From: Cepaea nemoralis
Taxonomy: Eukaryota > Mollusca > Gastropoda > Stylommatophora > Helicidae
DNA: 64,000 nucleotides
Assembly (NCBI GenBank): GCA_014155875.1
Contig: JACEFZ010027051.1
Coordinates: 1-64,000 of the forward strand
Reading direction: 5' to 3'
Shown piece after piece: positions 10,665 to 25,120 of the stretch. The notes under the pieces are model-generated. The model did no database searches and had not been told where the DNA came from. It worked only from the letters and a program-made list of their open reading frames with translations. Position 1 is the stretch's first letter; each line of letters opens with the position of its first letter. A program made the position numbers and the translations under genes.

Positions 10665-12057
10665 TAAACTGAGAAACTGCAAAGTCAATGGAAGAATGTA
10701 CAAATGGGTGAAAGCATACTTGCACAACAGAAGAGCCCGAGTACATATAGACGGACTAAAGAGCAAGAAAGCACTATTGCGTCACGGAGTTCCCCAGGGC
10801 GGAGTATTGTCCCCCACACTCTTTCTAATCTTCATCAATGATCTCGTTGCTAATCTACCGCATGGAATTAAAGCCGCAATGTACGCCGATCACCTGGTTC
10901 TATGGAGCACAAATGAACATGCATCAGTGGCCACCAGATTACTACAAAGAGCTGTAGATACATTTGTTGCATGGGCAAATAGATGGTGTGTAAGCATAAA
11001 CACTGACAAGTGCAGCACCACCCTATTTACCCTCTCTCCAAAACAAAAGGCAGGGACCATCAAGATAAATGGAATACCCCTACGAGAAGATAAAGAACCA
11101 ACATACCTTGGAGTAACATTTGATGGCAGGCTGACATGGAGAAATCACATCAACAAAGCAGTAGCAAAAGCCAGAAGGAAAATAGCCATCTTGAGAAAGC
11201 TAAGTGGAACCACAAGGGGAGCCAGTGGGAAAATACTTAGCAAAGTTTATCAACAGAGCATACGACCACACCTGGAATACGGGTCATTTGCATGGTGTTC
11301 GGCATCAAAAACCACACTACAAGAGCTGGACAAAGTGCAAAATCAAGCACTTAGAGTCACCACAGGAGGGATGAGATCAACCCCTATAGTGGAAATGGAG
11401 AAGATGGGGAGGACACAAGCACTGAGTGAGCGCAGAGATACGAAAACGCTAATACAAGCAGAAAAGTTCCTCAGCTTGCCAGGCCACCCTATGAAGAACA
11501 GATTTGAAAACCTAGCTATGGGGCGGTTGAAAAGAAGTAGTTTTATCCACCAGGCCAAACGACTCTGCAGAGAAACCACCGATCTGCCCACAGTTGGTAT
11601 CCCCCTAACAACTATTCCAGAGCGAACTCCATGGAAAGATGAGCATAGACTACCATTACAAATCCAGACAAAAGTGAGAGGAATATTTGACAAGGAAGAA
11701 CAGAACAGTGTGCAGCACAGAACAGCCACTCTCAGCTTCCTTGATGAAGAATACCCACATGACCTCTGGATCCGAGTCTACACAGATGGGTCAGCACAAA
11801 ATGCTGTTCGAAATGGAGGAGCGGGAGTGTACATAGAATACCCAAATAATACCAGGGACACAGCTAGAGTACCGACAGGAAAGTACTGCCATAACTACGA
11901 TGCTGAAATTGAGGCAATCAAGATAGCAACAGAGAAATTACTAAATACCAGCAATGGTACACAACCTGTGGTGCTATTGACAGATGCAAAATCTGTACTC
12001 GAGGCGCTCCTGTCTGGGAAATTGCCAGTACTAAGACACTACTTTCTGAAAACTTAG
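10573..12057 (+). pseudogene. LINE reverse transcriptase-RNase H, broken
   Basis: After motif A (AWIDLKKAF) an extra T at about 10633-10636 shifts frame; the long frame from 10660 then runs 465 codons. It has RT motif B (HGVPQGGVLSPTLFLIFIND) and motif C as YADHLVLW, where the second catalytic aspartate of the usual YADD is histidine, so polymerase activity would be lost. RNase H residues are visible: YTDGSA, YDAEIEAI and LLTDAKS. The frame ends early at 12057 and the rest of RNase H continues in another frame. The left inverted copy lacks the extra T, so the insertion arose after, or apart from, the inversion. Confidence 0.85.
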
Positions 12058-12084
12058 CAGTCAACATAAGGTCACCATACAGTG

Positions 12085-12532
12085 GATACCATCCCACTGT
12101 GGAGTACCCGGAAACGACAGAGCTGATCAATTGGCTAAGGAAGGAGCCAAAGAAGAACAGCCTGACGTGTCTATAACATACCACCAAAAGAAAAGAATGG
12201 TCAAATCAGTCAGAAAGCCACCAAAACCTGCTCAAGATGACTACCACGTTATGGATAGACCAGAACAAGTCATTATTCTGCGCCTCAGAACAGGGCACAA
12301 TAGATTACGCAACCACATGTATACAAAATTCAAGATTGGTGAAACAGCCATGTGCACATGTGGATTGGCGTCGCAGACAGCAGAGCACATACTCCAAGAC
12401 TGCCCAAAATATAACATATCTAGGCAAACCTTCTGGCCTAGAGATACGACAGTGGAAGATAAACTCTATGGACCGCTGTGTGAACTGAAAAAGACAGTTC
12501 AATTCATACAAGAGACAGCATTGCAGTTATAG
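12085..12532 (+). pseudogene. LINE ORF C-terminus (end of RNase H, zinc-like motif)
   Basis: Continues the preceding frame after a shift near 12050-12100. PGNDRADQLAKEGA matches the last RNase H block, and CTCGLASQTAEHILQDCP is the cysteine/histidine motif usual at the C-terminus of RNase H-bearing LINEs. The stop is at 12530-12532. The protein part belongs to the same decayed polyprotein as the RT at 10573-12057. Confidence 0.8.
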
Positions 12533-12566
12533 ACATATTTCAAGCGAACGAAAGAAGAAGAAGAAC

Positions 12567-12879
12567 TATGGGATAAGTGCATCAATGTTGGTGGAAACTA
12601 TGTTGAGAAATAAAGGGACAATGTATGTATACAAATAAACTGGTTTCAAGTTGTTATCATAGTTAGTTATTTTTCTACAACCATTTGTGGCTTACTTATT
12701 AACTTACCCACGTATATAACAGTGGTTACTAAAAAAAAAAAAAAAAAAAAAAGATTTCAAACCCTATCTTGAGATCAAATCCGGCACCTCCTCAGCGTGT
12801 GACAGACATCGCTACCTCTATGCCACTCATATAACTATAAAGTTATTCTTTGGAACCAACAGGAGACAGTTGAGTTAGT
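12567..12879. other. no gene seen; poly-A tract
   Basis: Contains an A-run at about 12730-12752. The following 12755-12835 has a faint tRNA-like look but not enough to call. No credible reading frame. Confidence 0.4.
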
Positions 12880-13058
12880 TGCGTATCCTTAACAGGACGT
12901 CGCAGTCAAATCCAACATTTGTCTGACTGTTGGTGATTTCTTGGCAAGTGTACGTTCAGTAGTTAGCCAGTGATTTCTGAACGCTCGGCACTCAAGCCAT
13001 TTTATGGAAACCAACGCCAGGCGGTCTGCTGCTAGCGACTGTTTCGAACGTGGTAGAC
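12880..13058 (-). mobile_element. SINE, family A
   Basis: Reads on the - strand as the family body: a GAACGCGATT-type head, AGCCGGTCGCTCAGAAAGCA-like centre, then CAAACTACTGAACGTAA, and an end in GACTGCGACGTCCTGTTAAG. Related copies: 30838-31082, 39135-39655 (three), 41565-41750, 48670-49190 (several), 49355-49515 and 61128-61372. Confidence 0.7.
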
Positions 13059-13390
13059 GGGAATGACGAATTATGTTCATAAGCCCTTCGTCACAAAGAG
13101 CAACTTGAAACTCACAGCGAAGCGAATTAGACACAGAGATTAATAAAATGCAGAGGTTGAAGAGATAGCCGGAGCAGATGGGAAAAGAAAAGACGGTTTG
13201 GCGTGGGTTGGTTGTTGGTTTGTGATCCACCGTGGGATACAAGTGAGAAGAGGATGCCGCTTTGAAGAACAGCACAGCTTCTGCTAAAAGATACAAATAT
13301 TTCAGACTGAAAGAGTTCAAACAGTAAATAAACTAATTAAGTGACAAGCGATGGTTAATCACCTTAAGCGACTTCCCGTTATCTGCAAGG

Positions 13391-13490
13391 GGATTATATA
13401 CACTAGTTTTTCCTAAGCAACCTCCTTTAATTTGATCAATAAGACATGTCTGCTACCATATTAACAACTTTTAAGACATAACTGTAACAC
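13391..13490. repeat. dispersed 100-bp repeat, copy 1
   Basis: Matches 14262-14370 over the stretch with CCTCCTTTAATTTGAT and GTCTGCTACCATATTAACAA. No coding potential. The second copy lies directly before a segment shared with the TIR element at 47784-48352, so both may be remnants of that family. Confidence 0.6.
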
Positions 13491-13688
13491 ACCCATACTT
13501 CCTATTTCCCGATATTCAGTTGTGTTTTGCCCAAACCAGCTTTTTGTTCGGCACTGGATCTATTAAAGCGAAAGCTATTACCAGTTGCCAAATGCACACA
13601 CATTGTAGGGACACCGTGTTCATACACGAACCATGCGTAGATAGCTATTTTCCCGTGTGCATTCCATAACGCTGCTTGAGTTATTTTA

Positions 13689-13852
13689 GTTAGGGGGTAT
13701 TGTAAATGACTATATTTTTTTGGGTTTTAATATTGCCTTTCCAAGTTTTGTATTCACCCTCTGTGAACTTATGCAGCATGAAAGATAAATAAAAAACTTG
13801 GAAGGGCAATATTTTCAAAAACCCCACAGTCATTAAAGATACACCCAGTATA
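13689..13852. mobile_element. hairpin MITE, copy 2
   Basis: Same layout and sequence as 8743-8904: arms containing CCAAGTTTTGTATTCACCCT and its complement, ending AGTCATTAAAGATACACCC. More diverged than copy 1, so it is the older insertion. Confidence 0.75.
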
Positions 13853-14261
13853 TTCCGCGTTTGGCCTGAAAACACTGAAGACATCTGGATAAACATTGTA
13901 ACGCACATCACAGTGTGTGTTTTATACAAGATGCGCATGTGTTGCCCGTTTGTACACCTGCCCATTAGTTAGAAAAGGCGACGGGGAAGAGACCCACTTC
14001 TTATGTCGTAGCCTGAAATGAATATGTGAATATCTATCCCTTCATACCCTAAAGGCAGTGTCGGCTATTGGGATACCTTTTATTCATGAAATACTTTAAC
14101 AAAGCCGATCCTGACGTACCTTAACATATTAGATAGTCCTTGTTATTTTAACCAAACCGATCCTGATTGTTAATTTAACTGATTAATTGCCATGAGATGA
14201 TAAATCGGCTTATTCAAACTTCCAATAACTGCCATGAGCTTATAAATCAAACTATAGATAA

Positions 14262-14540
14262 CATATGAATGCATTAGTTTTCCCTTTACAGCCTCCTTTA
14301 ATTTGATGTATAATATAACGTGTCTGCTACCATATTAACAATTTGTAAGTCAAAACAGTGTGTCAGGTCTTATAGTGTGTTTTTTTGTTGTTGCCTCAAT
14401 ATAAAATTCAATATCTCAGTAACCAACTGAGGGAAAATGATGAGATTTAGCATATAACCTTATAATTATGTCCACCAGCAAAAACATTTTTGTTCTGGAG
14501 ATTGTACAGCAGATTTCAATGTTTGTTAAATGCGGTATAT
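14262..14540. repeat. copy 2 of the 100-bp repeat plus TIR-element segment
   Basis: 14262-14370 repeats 13391-13490. 14403-14535 matches 47830-47965 inside the TIR element, sharing GTAACCAACTGAGG, TATAACCTTAT and TTGTTCTGGAGATTGTACAG. I could not find the matching 24-bp terminal repeats here, so this is a fragment or a relative. Confidence 0.6.
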
Positions 14541-14758
14541 ATTTTATGTCTCCCGCATTCATTCCATCATTTTAAGAGTATTACCGCTTTAGCAAGACAC
14601 ACACCCGCTGTTTTTGAATTTTGTCTGCGCGGTTTTCGCTTTTGGCAGACTGAGGGAATTTATATGGGGTAGTTCAGAGGTGTCGTCAAACTGTGGGTTC
14701 TTTCATGAAACGTGATTATATAAATAAACTAGCTGGCTCGGCCCGGCTCCTGGCGGGG

Positions 14759-15226
<468 letters not shown>

Positions 15227-15425
15227 GTCTGCCTGCCTGCCTGCCAGCCGGCCGACCCACCCACCCACCGACCGACCGACTGACCGGCCCACCGACCGGC
15301 CCACCGACCGACCCACCGACCGACCCACCGACCCACCCAGTCAGCCAGCCACCTACCTTTCTGCCTACCTACCTACCTACCTACCTGCCTACCTGCCTAC
15401 CTACCTACCTACCTATCTATCACTA
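15227..15425. repeat. mixed tetranucleotide repeats
   Basis: Short runs of CTGC, CGAC, CCAC, CTAC and variants follow directly on the (ATCT)n tract, each apparently derived by stepwise point change. Similar mosaics occur at 40735-41010. Confidence 0.9.
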
Positions 15426-15601
15426 CTAACCTGTAGAACGCGCACCATCCATCTACCCCATTGATGTGCGTGTCAGCAATAGGTCCCAGGCCTCAAGTGT
15501 AGACTCCAGCAGCAGACGAGAAGTTAAAGAGCTCAGCCACTACCACTACTGAGCATCAACAACCAGCCCAAACAAGCAACAACTATAATAAACAAGAACG
15601 C

Positions 15602-16797
15602 ATGAAAGATGACAGCTATCAGTGGCAAGAAATCAAACGGGCGCGTCAACAGCGTGAAATAACAATGGATGACAGTGCAACTCATGTCGTCATTGGAGAC
15701 TCTCTGCTCAAGGGAATCTATAGTGACCGCATGTCATCTTCTGACAGCGAAACTACCTCGATCTGACCTCTACACTGCGGAAATTCAAGGTGAATGATAG
15801 AATTAGAAGAACAACAGTCCATATCGGTGTCAACAATATTATGAACAATCACATCATAAGCACCTCACAACTCGCTACATTGGAGGTGTTGTTGCGCAAG
15901 AAATTTCCTAAAGCATCTATTTTCTTTTCATCAATCATCCTGCCATGTTATGGATTCCAGCGCCGCACTGCCGATGCTGGCAACCTGACTTTACATAAAT
16001 TTTGTCAAGAAACTAACAATGCTTTCATTAATAATACCCCGTATTTCACATCGCCGTCCGGGGCTTACAAGAAAAAACTATATAAGGATCAACTACATTG
16101 TTCAAAACTAGGAACTAGCATACTAGCGAAGAACATAAAATATCCTGAACGTACACAACAATTAGAACCAGTTTCAGTTACAGGAGTAAACCGATCTTCA
16201 CCTCCGGCTGTAGCCATCTCTCAGTGTTCAGAAAACACTCAACCTCTGCCCACACCACCCTTGCCTATTCCCCAGGAATACAAGGCTGTAAATAGCGACC
16301 CAGGCTCCAATCCCAATGTTGCTAACTATGGTGCATTGTTTCCTCCCATAAAACAGTCTCCACCTAGCATGTCAAAGGGGTCACCGATAAACAATGTTGC
16401 GGTGCCCCCGATGCCTGCTTCCAATGTAGGCACTTCCAGTAGCTCTCATAGCAGTGGTCCCTCGTTGGACGGTAATCCACACTCTTATCAGTGGAATTGT
16501 CAACTTCAACAGCTAATGCAATACAATCCTGCAGCCCTGCACCAAGTTTTAATGATGTCACTCCATCACATACATTTTCCTATCCCCTCTAATAGTCGTA
16601 ATCTAAAGACTTTTTCCCTTAAAAAGTCTTTACTCCCAGTCCCCCTATTCTATTCCCCCTCTTTCCTTACCTCCCACAGCTCCTCTAATCTTCCCCAAAC
16701 CAACTTTATTTTAAGTAAACAATCTATTCGTAACTCTTTCCCCTGCCATATATCAACCCACTTCTTCTTCGTTTCTGGCCCTTCAAAAAAAACATAA
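15602..16797 (+). pseudogene. LINE ORF1 with esterase (SGNH-like) domain
   Basis: First protein of a CR1/L2-like LINE. The frame from ATG 15602 encodes VVIGDSLLKGI, the block I GDS motif of SGNH hydrolases, then stops near 15765. The second frame (from 15790, 335 codons) starts with VHIGVNNIMNN, equivalent to the GxND block but with N in place of D, and has YKDQLHCSKLG, the D-X2-H block V. The C-terminal part is Pro/Ser-rich and low in G on the + strand. An esterase-type ORF1 is known for CR1 and L2 group elements; its role in retrotransposition is not settled. The one clear frameshift lies between 15740 and 15790. ORF2 of the same element begins at 20087. Confidence 0.7.
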
Positions 16798-16799
16798 CA

Positions 16800-19700
16800 T
16801 ATTTACATATCCTTAATAACATTTAAATCTCAACTTTATACAATACATCATAACACGTCTTCTTAAATACTTCTTCTTCTCTTCATAAGCAATCCGCTTA
16901 AAATTTCAAACGCTGTACTCTTCTGATACCAACTCCCTATTGTCATCACCAACCCCACTAATTCTCCACTTTTAATCAACTTGAAATCACTCTCACACCG
17001 ATAGAAAGACTAAGAATCGGTGCGCACCGGAGATTCAAAGAAGAAGTAGAACTCTTCCAGACAAAAAAACCACAGTCACCCAAACCACACTCCTTTACAA
17101 AACCACACTCACCTAAATCACACACCTTTACCCCCCTATGTCATTTGAGACTTTATGTAATAAAGTCTAAAACAATTATATCTTCTACCGTACCACTTAT
17201 TATGGTAACAGTTTACGCTGCTATCTACAGCATCAATTACCAACCATCAAAAATTATTATTCACTCCCCAAAATGTCTATATATTACAGACACTACTAAC
17301 TTTAGTACCTTACCTCAACCTCGCATTGTAATGTCAACCACAAAAACACTTCCCGAGGACACAATTAAAAAGGTCCATTATTCCTCAAGACCTCTTCCAA
17401 CATTATACACATCACCTCAATCTTCTCCTATACCTCACTCAGAATTCTCTCTTCATCTCGCCGAAAATTCAGCGACACCCTTACTGTCCATTTATTATGG
17501 GCATATCTATTAAAACCTCCACTTATGCCGTTATCAACAGCAACAATATACTACCCTAACTCCTGTCTGTGACTGCTTGCAATCAACTTTATCTCAGTCC
17601 ATATATCACGGACCCTCAAAAACCCCATGAAATTATGTTTCCACTATGTTCATTTCTCACACTTACAACCCTTTACTATTGTACTGCTATCCACAGTGTC
17701 TAATCAAACATGGATTCAATTCATGTTTTACTATTTGTCTGGGGTAACCCGTTACCACTTATTCTTCTATAACCCAGCAATCCCGTGTATATCATGGCTC
17801 TTCTGACCCCATGGAAACTATGTTCAAAACTTTCCCCTCATTTACCCCACTGCTATATTCATTAATCTTTTCTTCCCCCATATGGCTTCCAATCCATATA
17901 TTTCCAATCAATGCTGACTTTAGTGTAACTCTAAACTTTCCCATAACCATCCCCGGTATATGTTTCCACTACTTCATAACCATATCAACCTCATTATGCT
18001 GATTATCACAGCAATATAATATACCCATGAACACATTATTCACAAGATGATGTGTCTCTCTACTAGTCCACAGTAGTTTATTACTATTTTCTGAACGAAG
18101 GGTCCTAATTAAAGCCCGATGTATTGTCTTATTCTAGACAAAACCATGTAAATTAAACATAACTTAATTAAACTACTATTTAACATACAAAACAGCGAAA
18201 TAAAATCACAACAGGATATCATACCCCCCCCCCCCCCCCCCCCCCCCAAGTTTTTATAACATCATTTATGTTTCCCCTCATATCAACTAAAGGTATTAAC
18301 TCATTCAAAGAAAAACATATATTAAAATAATACAACATACATCCTAATCTATTGTTACCTAATATTACTGGTCTCTTTTACGGACAATAGTTTGTACGCA
18401 AAAGTCTAAGAACACAATAATCCTATTCTAAAATAATAACAATCAGTTTACAGGACCAAATCAAGCAAAAAAATTTAATATATGAGGCATTGAAAACTCA
18501 GACTCAATAAAACAAGTGTCTTCTCGCTAAAGAGAAGGTTTTCAAAAAAAAAATATAATTCACTTAAAATTAACTACGTACAGTGGCCCATCAACATTGG
18601 CCTCCTATACGAACTAATGTAACACATATCTATTCATACAAGTCATTCTACTATTTTTATAACCGAGAAAACAAAATACTTCACTGCCAAGTATGTATAT
18701 CTGTTAACTACAGACCAATTTCTTAACTTAGAACAATATCTGTTCTCTCTACACAAAAAAATCACTAATCAACAATGACCGTACTATCATTTGATTCTCT
18801 CCCCTCACAATTTTCTATCTTTTTCCAGCCTAACTCCTAACACATCATAATATCTGGAATATCATCTTAAGCAAGCACTGTAAACTACAGGTCAACTCAT
18901 TTTATCTATTACCAATGTGGCGATTATTCTATTGTCATCTCAATGTACCAGCCGTCATCTATCTACTAATTAACCTGTGGCTCGGCACACCAATTGTTTC
19001 CCTTGGATTTGTACCAAGCAAATATATAACTTCTTAATCATTACCGTTAACTACGGCATCTCCACTCTACTACGACCAGCAAAAATTTTGTCTATTTACT
19101 ATAGACCTCTCACCAATACATCTACCTACTGTACCAATCACTAATTCTACTTTTAAGTTTCTCGTCTACCCGACGCAATTAACATTTCCTTCTCCTGTAT
19201 CAGTACCTTCTATATCTCACCACCACTACTCTAAGCTATCCTCAAGTCTCTCCTAGCACTCTTGCATCGTGACGACAATCAAACCGGTCACCCTTATCGG
19301 AACACGTTCTCCAACATTCATTTATCTAATCTTGTTTACCTCCGTATCTTTCATTCCTCTTCCCTATTTATTCAGAACAGCAACCCACACCACTTATAAC
19401 TGACAACGGACCTCACTTTCCTCGTTTCTCAGTATTAGGCATTCCTGCTTTGACATGTCCCTGTCAAGAATACTAAACATGTTTTATGAAACGTCATTCA
19501 GAATGTTAACTCTCTTTCCGTCAACCTGTCATACAACTTCCATAATTTCCTTCCAACGTCAGATATTCTAACGAAAAGACATCACCATTCTCTAATCATG
19601 TTCTTTTTATCTCTACTTTTTCGCATCCTCTATGTTCCACGTTTTATCAACGTCACTTATCAACCACTCTTCGCATATTCACACGGACAGTGATATACAA

Positions 19701-20060
19701 CCTCGTTCTCATCTCACGACTACTCTCGCATCTCGACAACCTAATCACGGCACCAATTCTGTACTATAACAGTACAGCAAAGGGACGATGGACTATCAAC
19801 AACTCAAAGACGGTTCCAGCTCCATGTTACTTTATTCAGAATCAAGCCAGATGTTGCTCAGTTAAATCATACGTCCATCTCTTCTCTAGTCCCCGATGTT
19901 AACTGATCCGTAACAACAAACTACGTCACGACTTGAGCATCTTTCTTCCCATTCTACCCTGATGCTCAAGCGTGCTGTAGTTTTGCCCACCCCATATACA
20001 CTTACTGCTACAGTAACTACCACTAAATAAAGTTCAAAAACTCTGAAATTTTTCTACCAC
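16800..20060 (+). other. G-depleted 3.3-kb spacer between LINE ORFs
   Basis: The + strand is strikingly poor in G: in sampled 60-base lines about 2 to 7 are G, while C is several times commoner. Stops occur in all frames and no frame exceeds about 120 codons. A C-run of about 23 bases lies at 18225-18247. The skew starts already in the last part of ORF1 (about 16560) and ends near ORF2, so I read it as the long inter-ORF region of the same LINE, or as an old G-poor insertion. I found no conserved protein motif. Confidence 0.5.
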
Positions 20061-20086
20061 AAGCGACATCATCTTTTCATTGTGTA

Positions 20087-22916
20087 ATGTTCGCCAATCA
20101 CGATCAGTGGCTCAACAAAGATGGTCTACATATAGGCCATCTCAACATCTATCAGTTGCTCAATAAATTACCTGAGCTTTCAGTAATACTGTGCAAACAG
20201 TTCCATGTGTTTGGAATCACAGAAAGTCGTCTCAACGACAAATAACCGACTCTGAAATCTCTCTTAAGGGGCTTAAAGTAATTCGAAGAGACGCAAATCA
20301 AAAATTAGAGACAGGTATTGCTGTATACATTTCAAATTCTCTCAACTGTTCCCGTAGAAGTGATCTCGAGATAGAAGAGATAGAATGTGTTTGGTTAGAG
20401 GTGAAGCCAGTCAGCCAGCAACCATTTCTCATTGGATACCTATATCGAAATCCCTGTGCTGTGTATAGTTGGTATGACTGTTTCACTACAATGATGGATA
20501 GGGTGTTTAAAGCAGGTAGAGAAGTCATGATATTAGGTGACTTTAACATAGATATTACTAAATCCAACCAGACATGGGAAGATATCATTCTATCTTACAA
20601 TTTCAAACAACTAATAAATCGTCCCACAAGAGTTACAGACACCTCCTCAACTATAATTGATCATATATATGTTACTTGTCCAGTTAATATTACCGAATGT
20701 TCTGTTCCTGTTAGTGCAGTTAGTGACCATTATCCAATATGTTGTACATGGTCGAAAATTGGGTTCAAAACTCCTAAAAATAAACATTTAAGCATCAAAT
20801 TTAGAAACTTTAAAGCTCTCAACCAAAATTTATTTTTAGACGACTTAAAAAATGCAGCCCTTGAACATGTTTACCAACTTCCTGATCCGGATGATGCACT
20901 AGCTTACTGGACAAAGACAGTCTACAATGTATTTGATAAACATGTGCCAGTCAAAGAAGTTCGGGTCAAGAATCAACATAAGTCCCCATGGGTCACTAGC
21001 GAAGTTCTCGAAATCATGAGAGAACGAGATACAGCACACAAAAATAAAGATTTTATCAATTACCGCAGACTAAGAAATAAAGTTAAATATGAAATTCGCA
21101 GGATAAAGAAAGATCATTTCAAAAATTTGACTGTAGATAAATCAAATAATACAAATATATGGAAGGCTATTAACTCGCTAACCAACAAGAAACACGCTTC
21201 AGAGTCAGCAATACCAAACTCTATAACATGCGAGGATTTCAGTTACTTCTTTCAATCAGAAATAGAGAATCTAAAGTCCTCAATACCAGACTCAGTATGT
21301 AATTTAAGTTCACTGTCATCATTCTGTGAAGGGAAGTGCTCTAGAAATATTCCCCCTGAGATTCCCTTGATGTCTGTTGCAGAAGTATATAAATATCTCT
21401 CGAATCTCAAAGCAACAAATTCAGAAGGCCTAGATGGTATCAGTAATAGAATTCTTCGGTGTGCTGCACCTATTATTAGTGAGTCCTTAACGTTCATATA
21501 TAACCAGTGCCTATCCAAAAACTACTTTCCATCTGCCTTTAAAGTTGCTAAAGTGTATCCTCTACTTAAAAATGGCTCAACTGATATTAGCGTCTTGGGT
21601 AATTATAGACCTATTTCCTTACTATCGTCGCTATCAAAGCCATTAGAAAAACACATGCATAAAATAACACTACATCATTTAATTAACAACGATCTAATAA
21701 TTGACAGTCAATCTGGGTTTCGACCTAAATATTCTTGCCATAGTGCCCTTACAAAAATGACCGATAACTGGCATCTTTGTATCAACAATGGCAACATTTG
21801 TGGAGCAGTATTTGTAGACTTTAAAAAGGCCTTTGATATGGTAGATCATGATATTTTAATTAGAAAATTAAAACACATGAAGACTAGCACCAATATGGTG
21901 AACCTAATTACGTCATTTTTATCAGACAGACAACAAGTAGTGTCCTTCAATAACTGTCTATCAAGACCCACACAACTTAATTTTGGGGTGCCTCAGGGCT
22001 CAATACTAGGTCCGCTGCTTTTTGCAGTGTATATTAACGATCTTCCTTTATACCTCAATACTTCGTGTGATCTATTTGCGGACGACTGCACTATTTACAC
22101 AAGTCAAGAGAGTCCTTTGTGACATTAGAGAGCTCTTTACAAAACGATCTTGACAACCTTAGTAGATGGAGCAATGAAAATCGCATGTTAATTAACATCG
22201 ACAAAACCAAATCCATGCTAATAACGACCAGACAAAAACTACAGACCCTAGCCATAACTGGGACACCGCTCGAGCTCCACGTGGACACGTTACCTATAAT
22301 TAATGTAAATGAACATAAAACATTAGGTCTTTTAATTGACAGACATTTAAACTGGAAACCTCATGTTCACGCCCTTACCAAGAGAATAGCACAAAAAGTT
22401 TACCAACTTGCTAAAATTCAACACTTTTTGGATGAAAGCACACGTAAAATATTCTACTCATCCTATATCCAATTACCTCTCGATTATTGTTCCACAGTCT
22501 GGGATGGCTGCCCTAAATCTAATATGAAACGATTGTGTTCGCTTCAAAACCGCGCTATACGTCTAGTTTCTAGCATAAAGCACGTTGAAAGTAATAAATT
22601 ATACAGCCATCTAAGACTTCTACCACTTCAAAAGCGCTTCCTTTTTAACAAAGCCAAATTAGTGAATAAAATTATATCTGAAAATACCCCAGAGTATCTT
22701 CTACCGTTAATTCAATCTAATGCAATGAACAGTAAGCGCTTAAATTTATTACAGCTTCCTAAGCCTAGATTGGACTTATACAAAACTTGTTTCGCATATT
22801 CAGGTGCTCACTTGTGGAATAGCCTTCCACCAGAACTGAAAACACCAATGAGTCCCTACACATTCAACCGAAACCTCTTTCAATACTTACTTCATACAGA
22901 CTATATGCCTCCATAA
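20087..22916 (+). pseudogene. CR1/L2-like LINE ORF2, endonuclease-reverse transcriptase
   Basis: AP-type endonuclease then RT. Endonuclease blocks: HIGHLNIYQLLNKL and GITESRL (with the catalytic Glu) from the ATG at 20087; after a one-base frame loss near 20242, MILGDFNIDI, IDHIYV and SDHYPI follow. RT blocks: NSEGLDGISNRIL, YRPISLLSS, SGFRPKYSC, VFVDFKKAFDMVDH (motif A), FGVPQGSILGPLLFAVYIND (motif B) and LFADDCTIYT (motif C, both aspartates present). A second shift at about 22115-22120 moves to the frame that ends at 22916 with the usual FAYSGAHLWNSLPPELK tail. All active-site residues survive, so only two single-base changes break it. A second, more decayed copy is split over 29930-36195. 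Confidence 0.88.
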
Positions 22917-22939
22917 GTCACCTACTAGTATCATTTTTC

Positions 22940-23699
22940 CACTATCATTCTTCACTGTATGTGTGTGAACGAGACAGTGGGTGAGAGAGTGAGTGAGAAA
23001 GAGTGTGAGTGGAAGAATTAGTATGAGTGAGAGTGAGAGAGTATGCATGCGCGTGTGCCTGAGTGAGTGTAAAAGTGAGTGAGTGTGTGGACATATGTGT
23101 GAGAGATTTAGTTAGAGAATGAGTGAATCTGAGAGAGTGGGTGTGTTGTATGTCTGCCTGTCTGTGTGATAGAGTGTGAAAGTTAGTGAGTGAGTGTGAG
23201 TTAGAGAGTCATCGAGTAAATGAGTGAATAAGGGAGCGTGAGTGAGTGAGAGAGAATTTGTGGGTATGCGTGTATGTGCGCGAATGAGTGAGTGTGAGAG
23301 CGAGTGAGTGTGTAAAAGAGAGAGCGTGGGTGAATGAGAGAGTGCATGAGAAAGTGTGATGTATGTGTGTGCATGTCTGGATGGGTGTATATGTGTGTAC
23401 ATGTGTGTATCTGTGTGTGACTCTGTGTGTATGTCTGTACGTGTGTTAAGGTGTGCAATCATGTGTTTATATGCGTTTATATGGATGTGCGTGTGTGTAT
23501 GTGTGTATGGATGTGTGTGTGTGTGTGTTCTTGTATGTATTGTATATCTTTGTATGTGTAAGTGTGCATGCATGCAGTGTATGCGAGGGAGTGTATATTC
23601 GGGTGTTATGTGAGTACGTGTGAGTAAGTATATGGATGTGTGCAGGTGTGTGTATTGCGTGGGTATGATGTGTGTGGGTGTGTGTATGTACATGTGTGT

Positions 23700-23700
<1 letters not shown>
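22940..23700. repeat. GA/GT-rich degenerate microsatellite
   Basis: Imperfect GAGTGAGA and GTGTGTAT repeats on the + strand with very few C. Long Leu-Ser or Val-Cys-rich frames are artefacts. Confidence 0.9.

Positions 23701-25119
<1,419 letters not shown>

Positions 25120-25120
<1 letters not shown>

Larger units (their letters stand above)
10573..12566 (+). mobile_element. LINE 3' half with RT and RNase H
   Basis: 5'-truncated non-LTR retrotransposon. It holds the C-terminal part of a reverse transcriptase, an RNase H domain and a terminal cysteine/histidine motif, then a GAA-rich tail (about 12546-12566). RT plus RNase H without LTRs places it near the I, Nimb or related jockey-superfamily clades. 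It is bounded on the left by the inverted repeat. Confidence 0.85.

Noticed and set aside
12889..13320. 143-codon frame on the - strand
   Set aside because: Half of it is antisense or sense of a SINE family A copy and the rest has no recognisable domain.
16800..20060. Nuclear copy of mitochondrial DNA
   Set aside because: The base skew prompted the idea, but I see no mitochondrial protein or tRNA motif and stops are frequent; a search would settle it.
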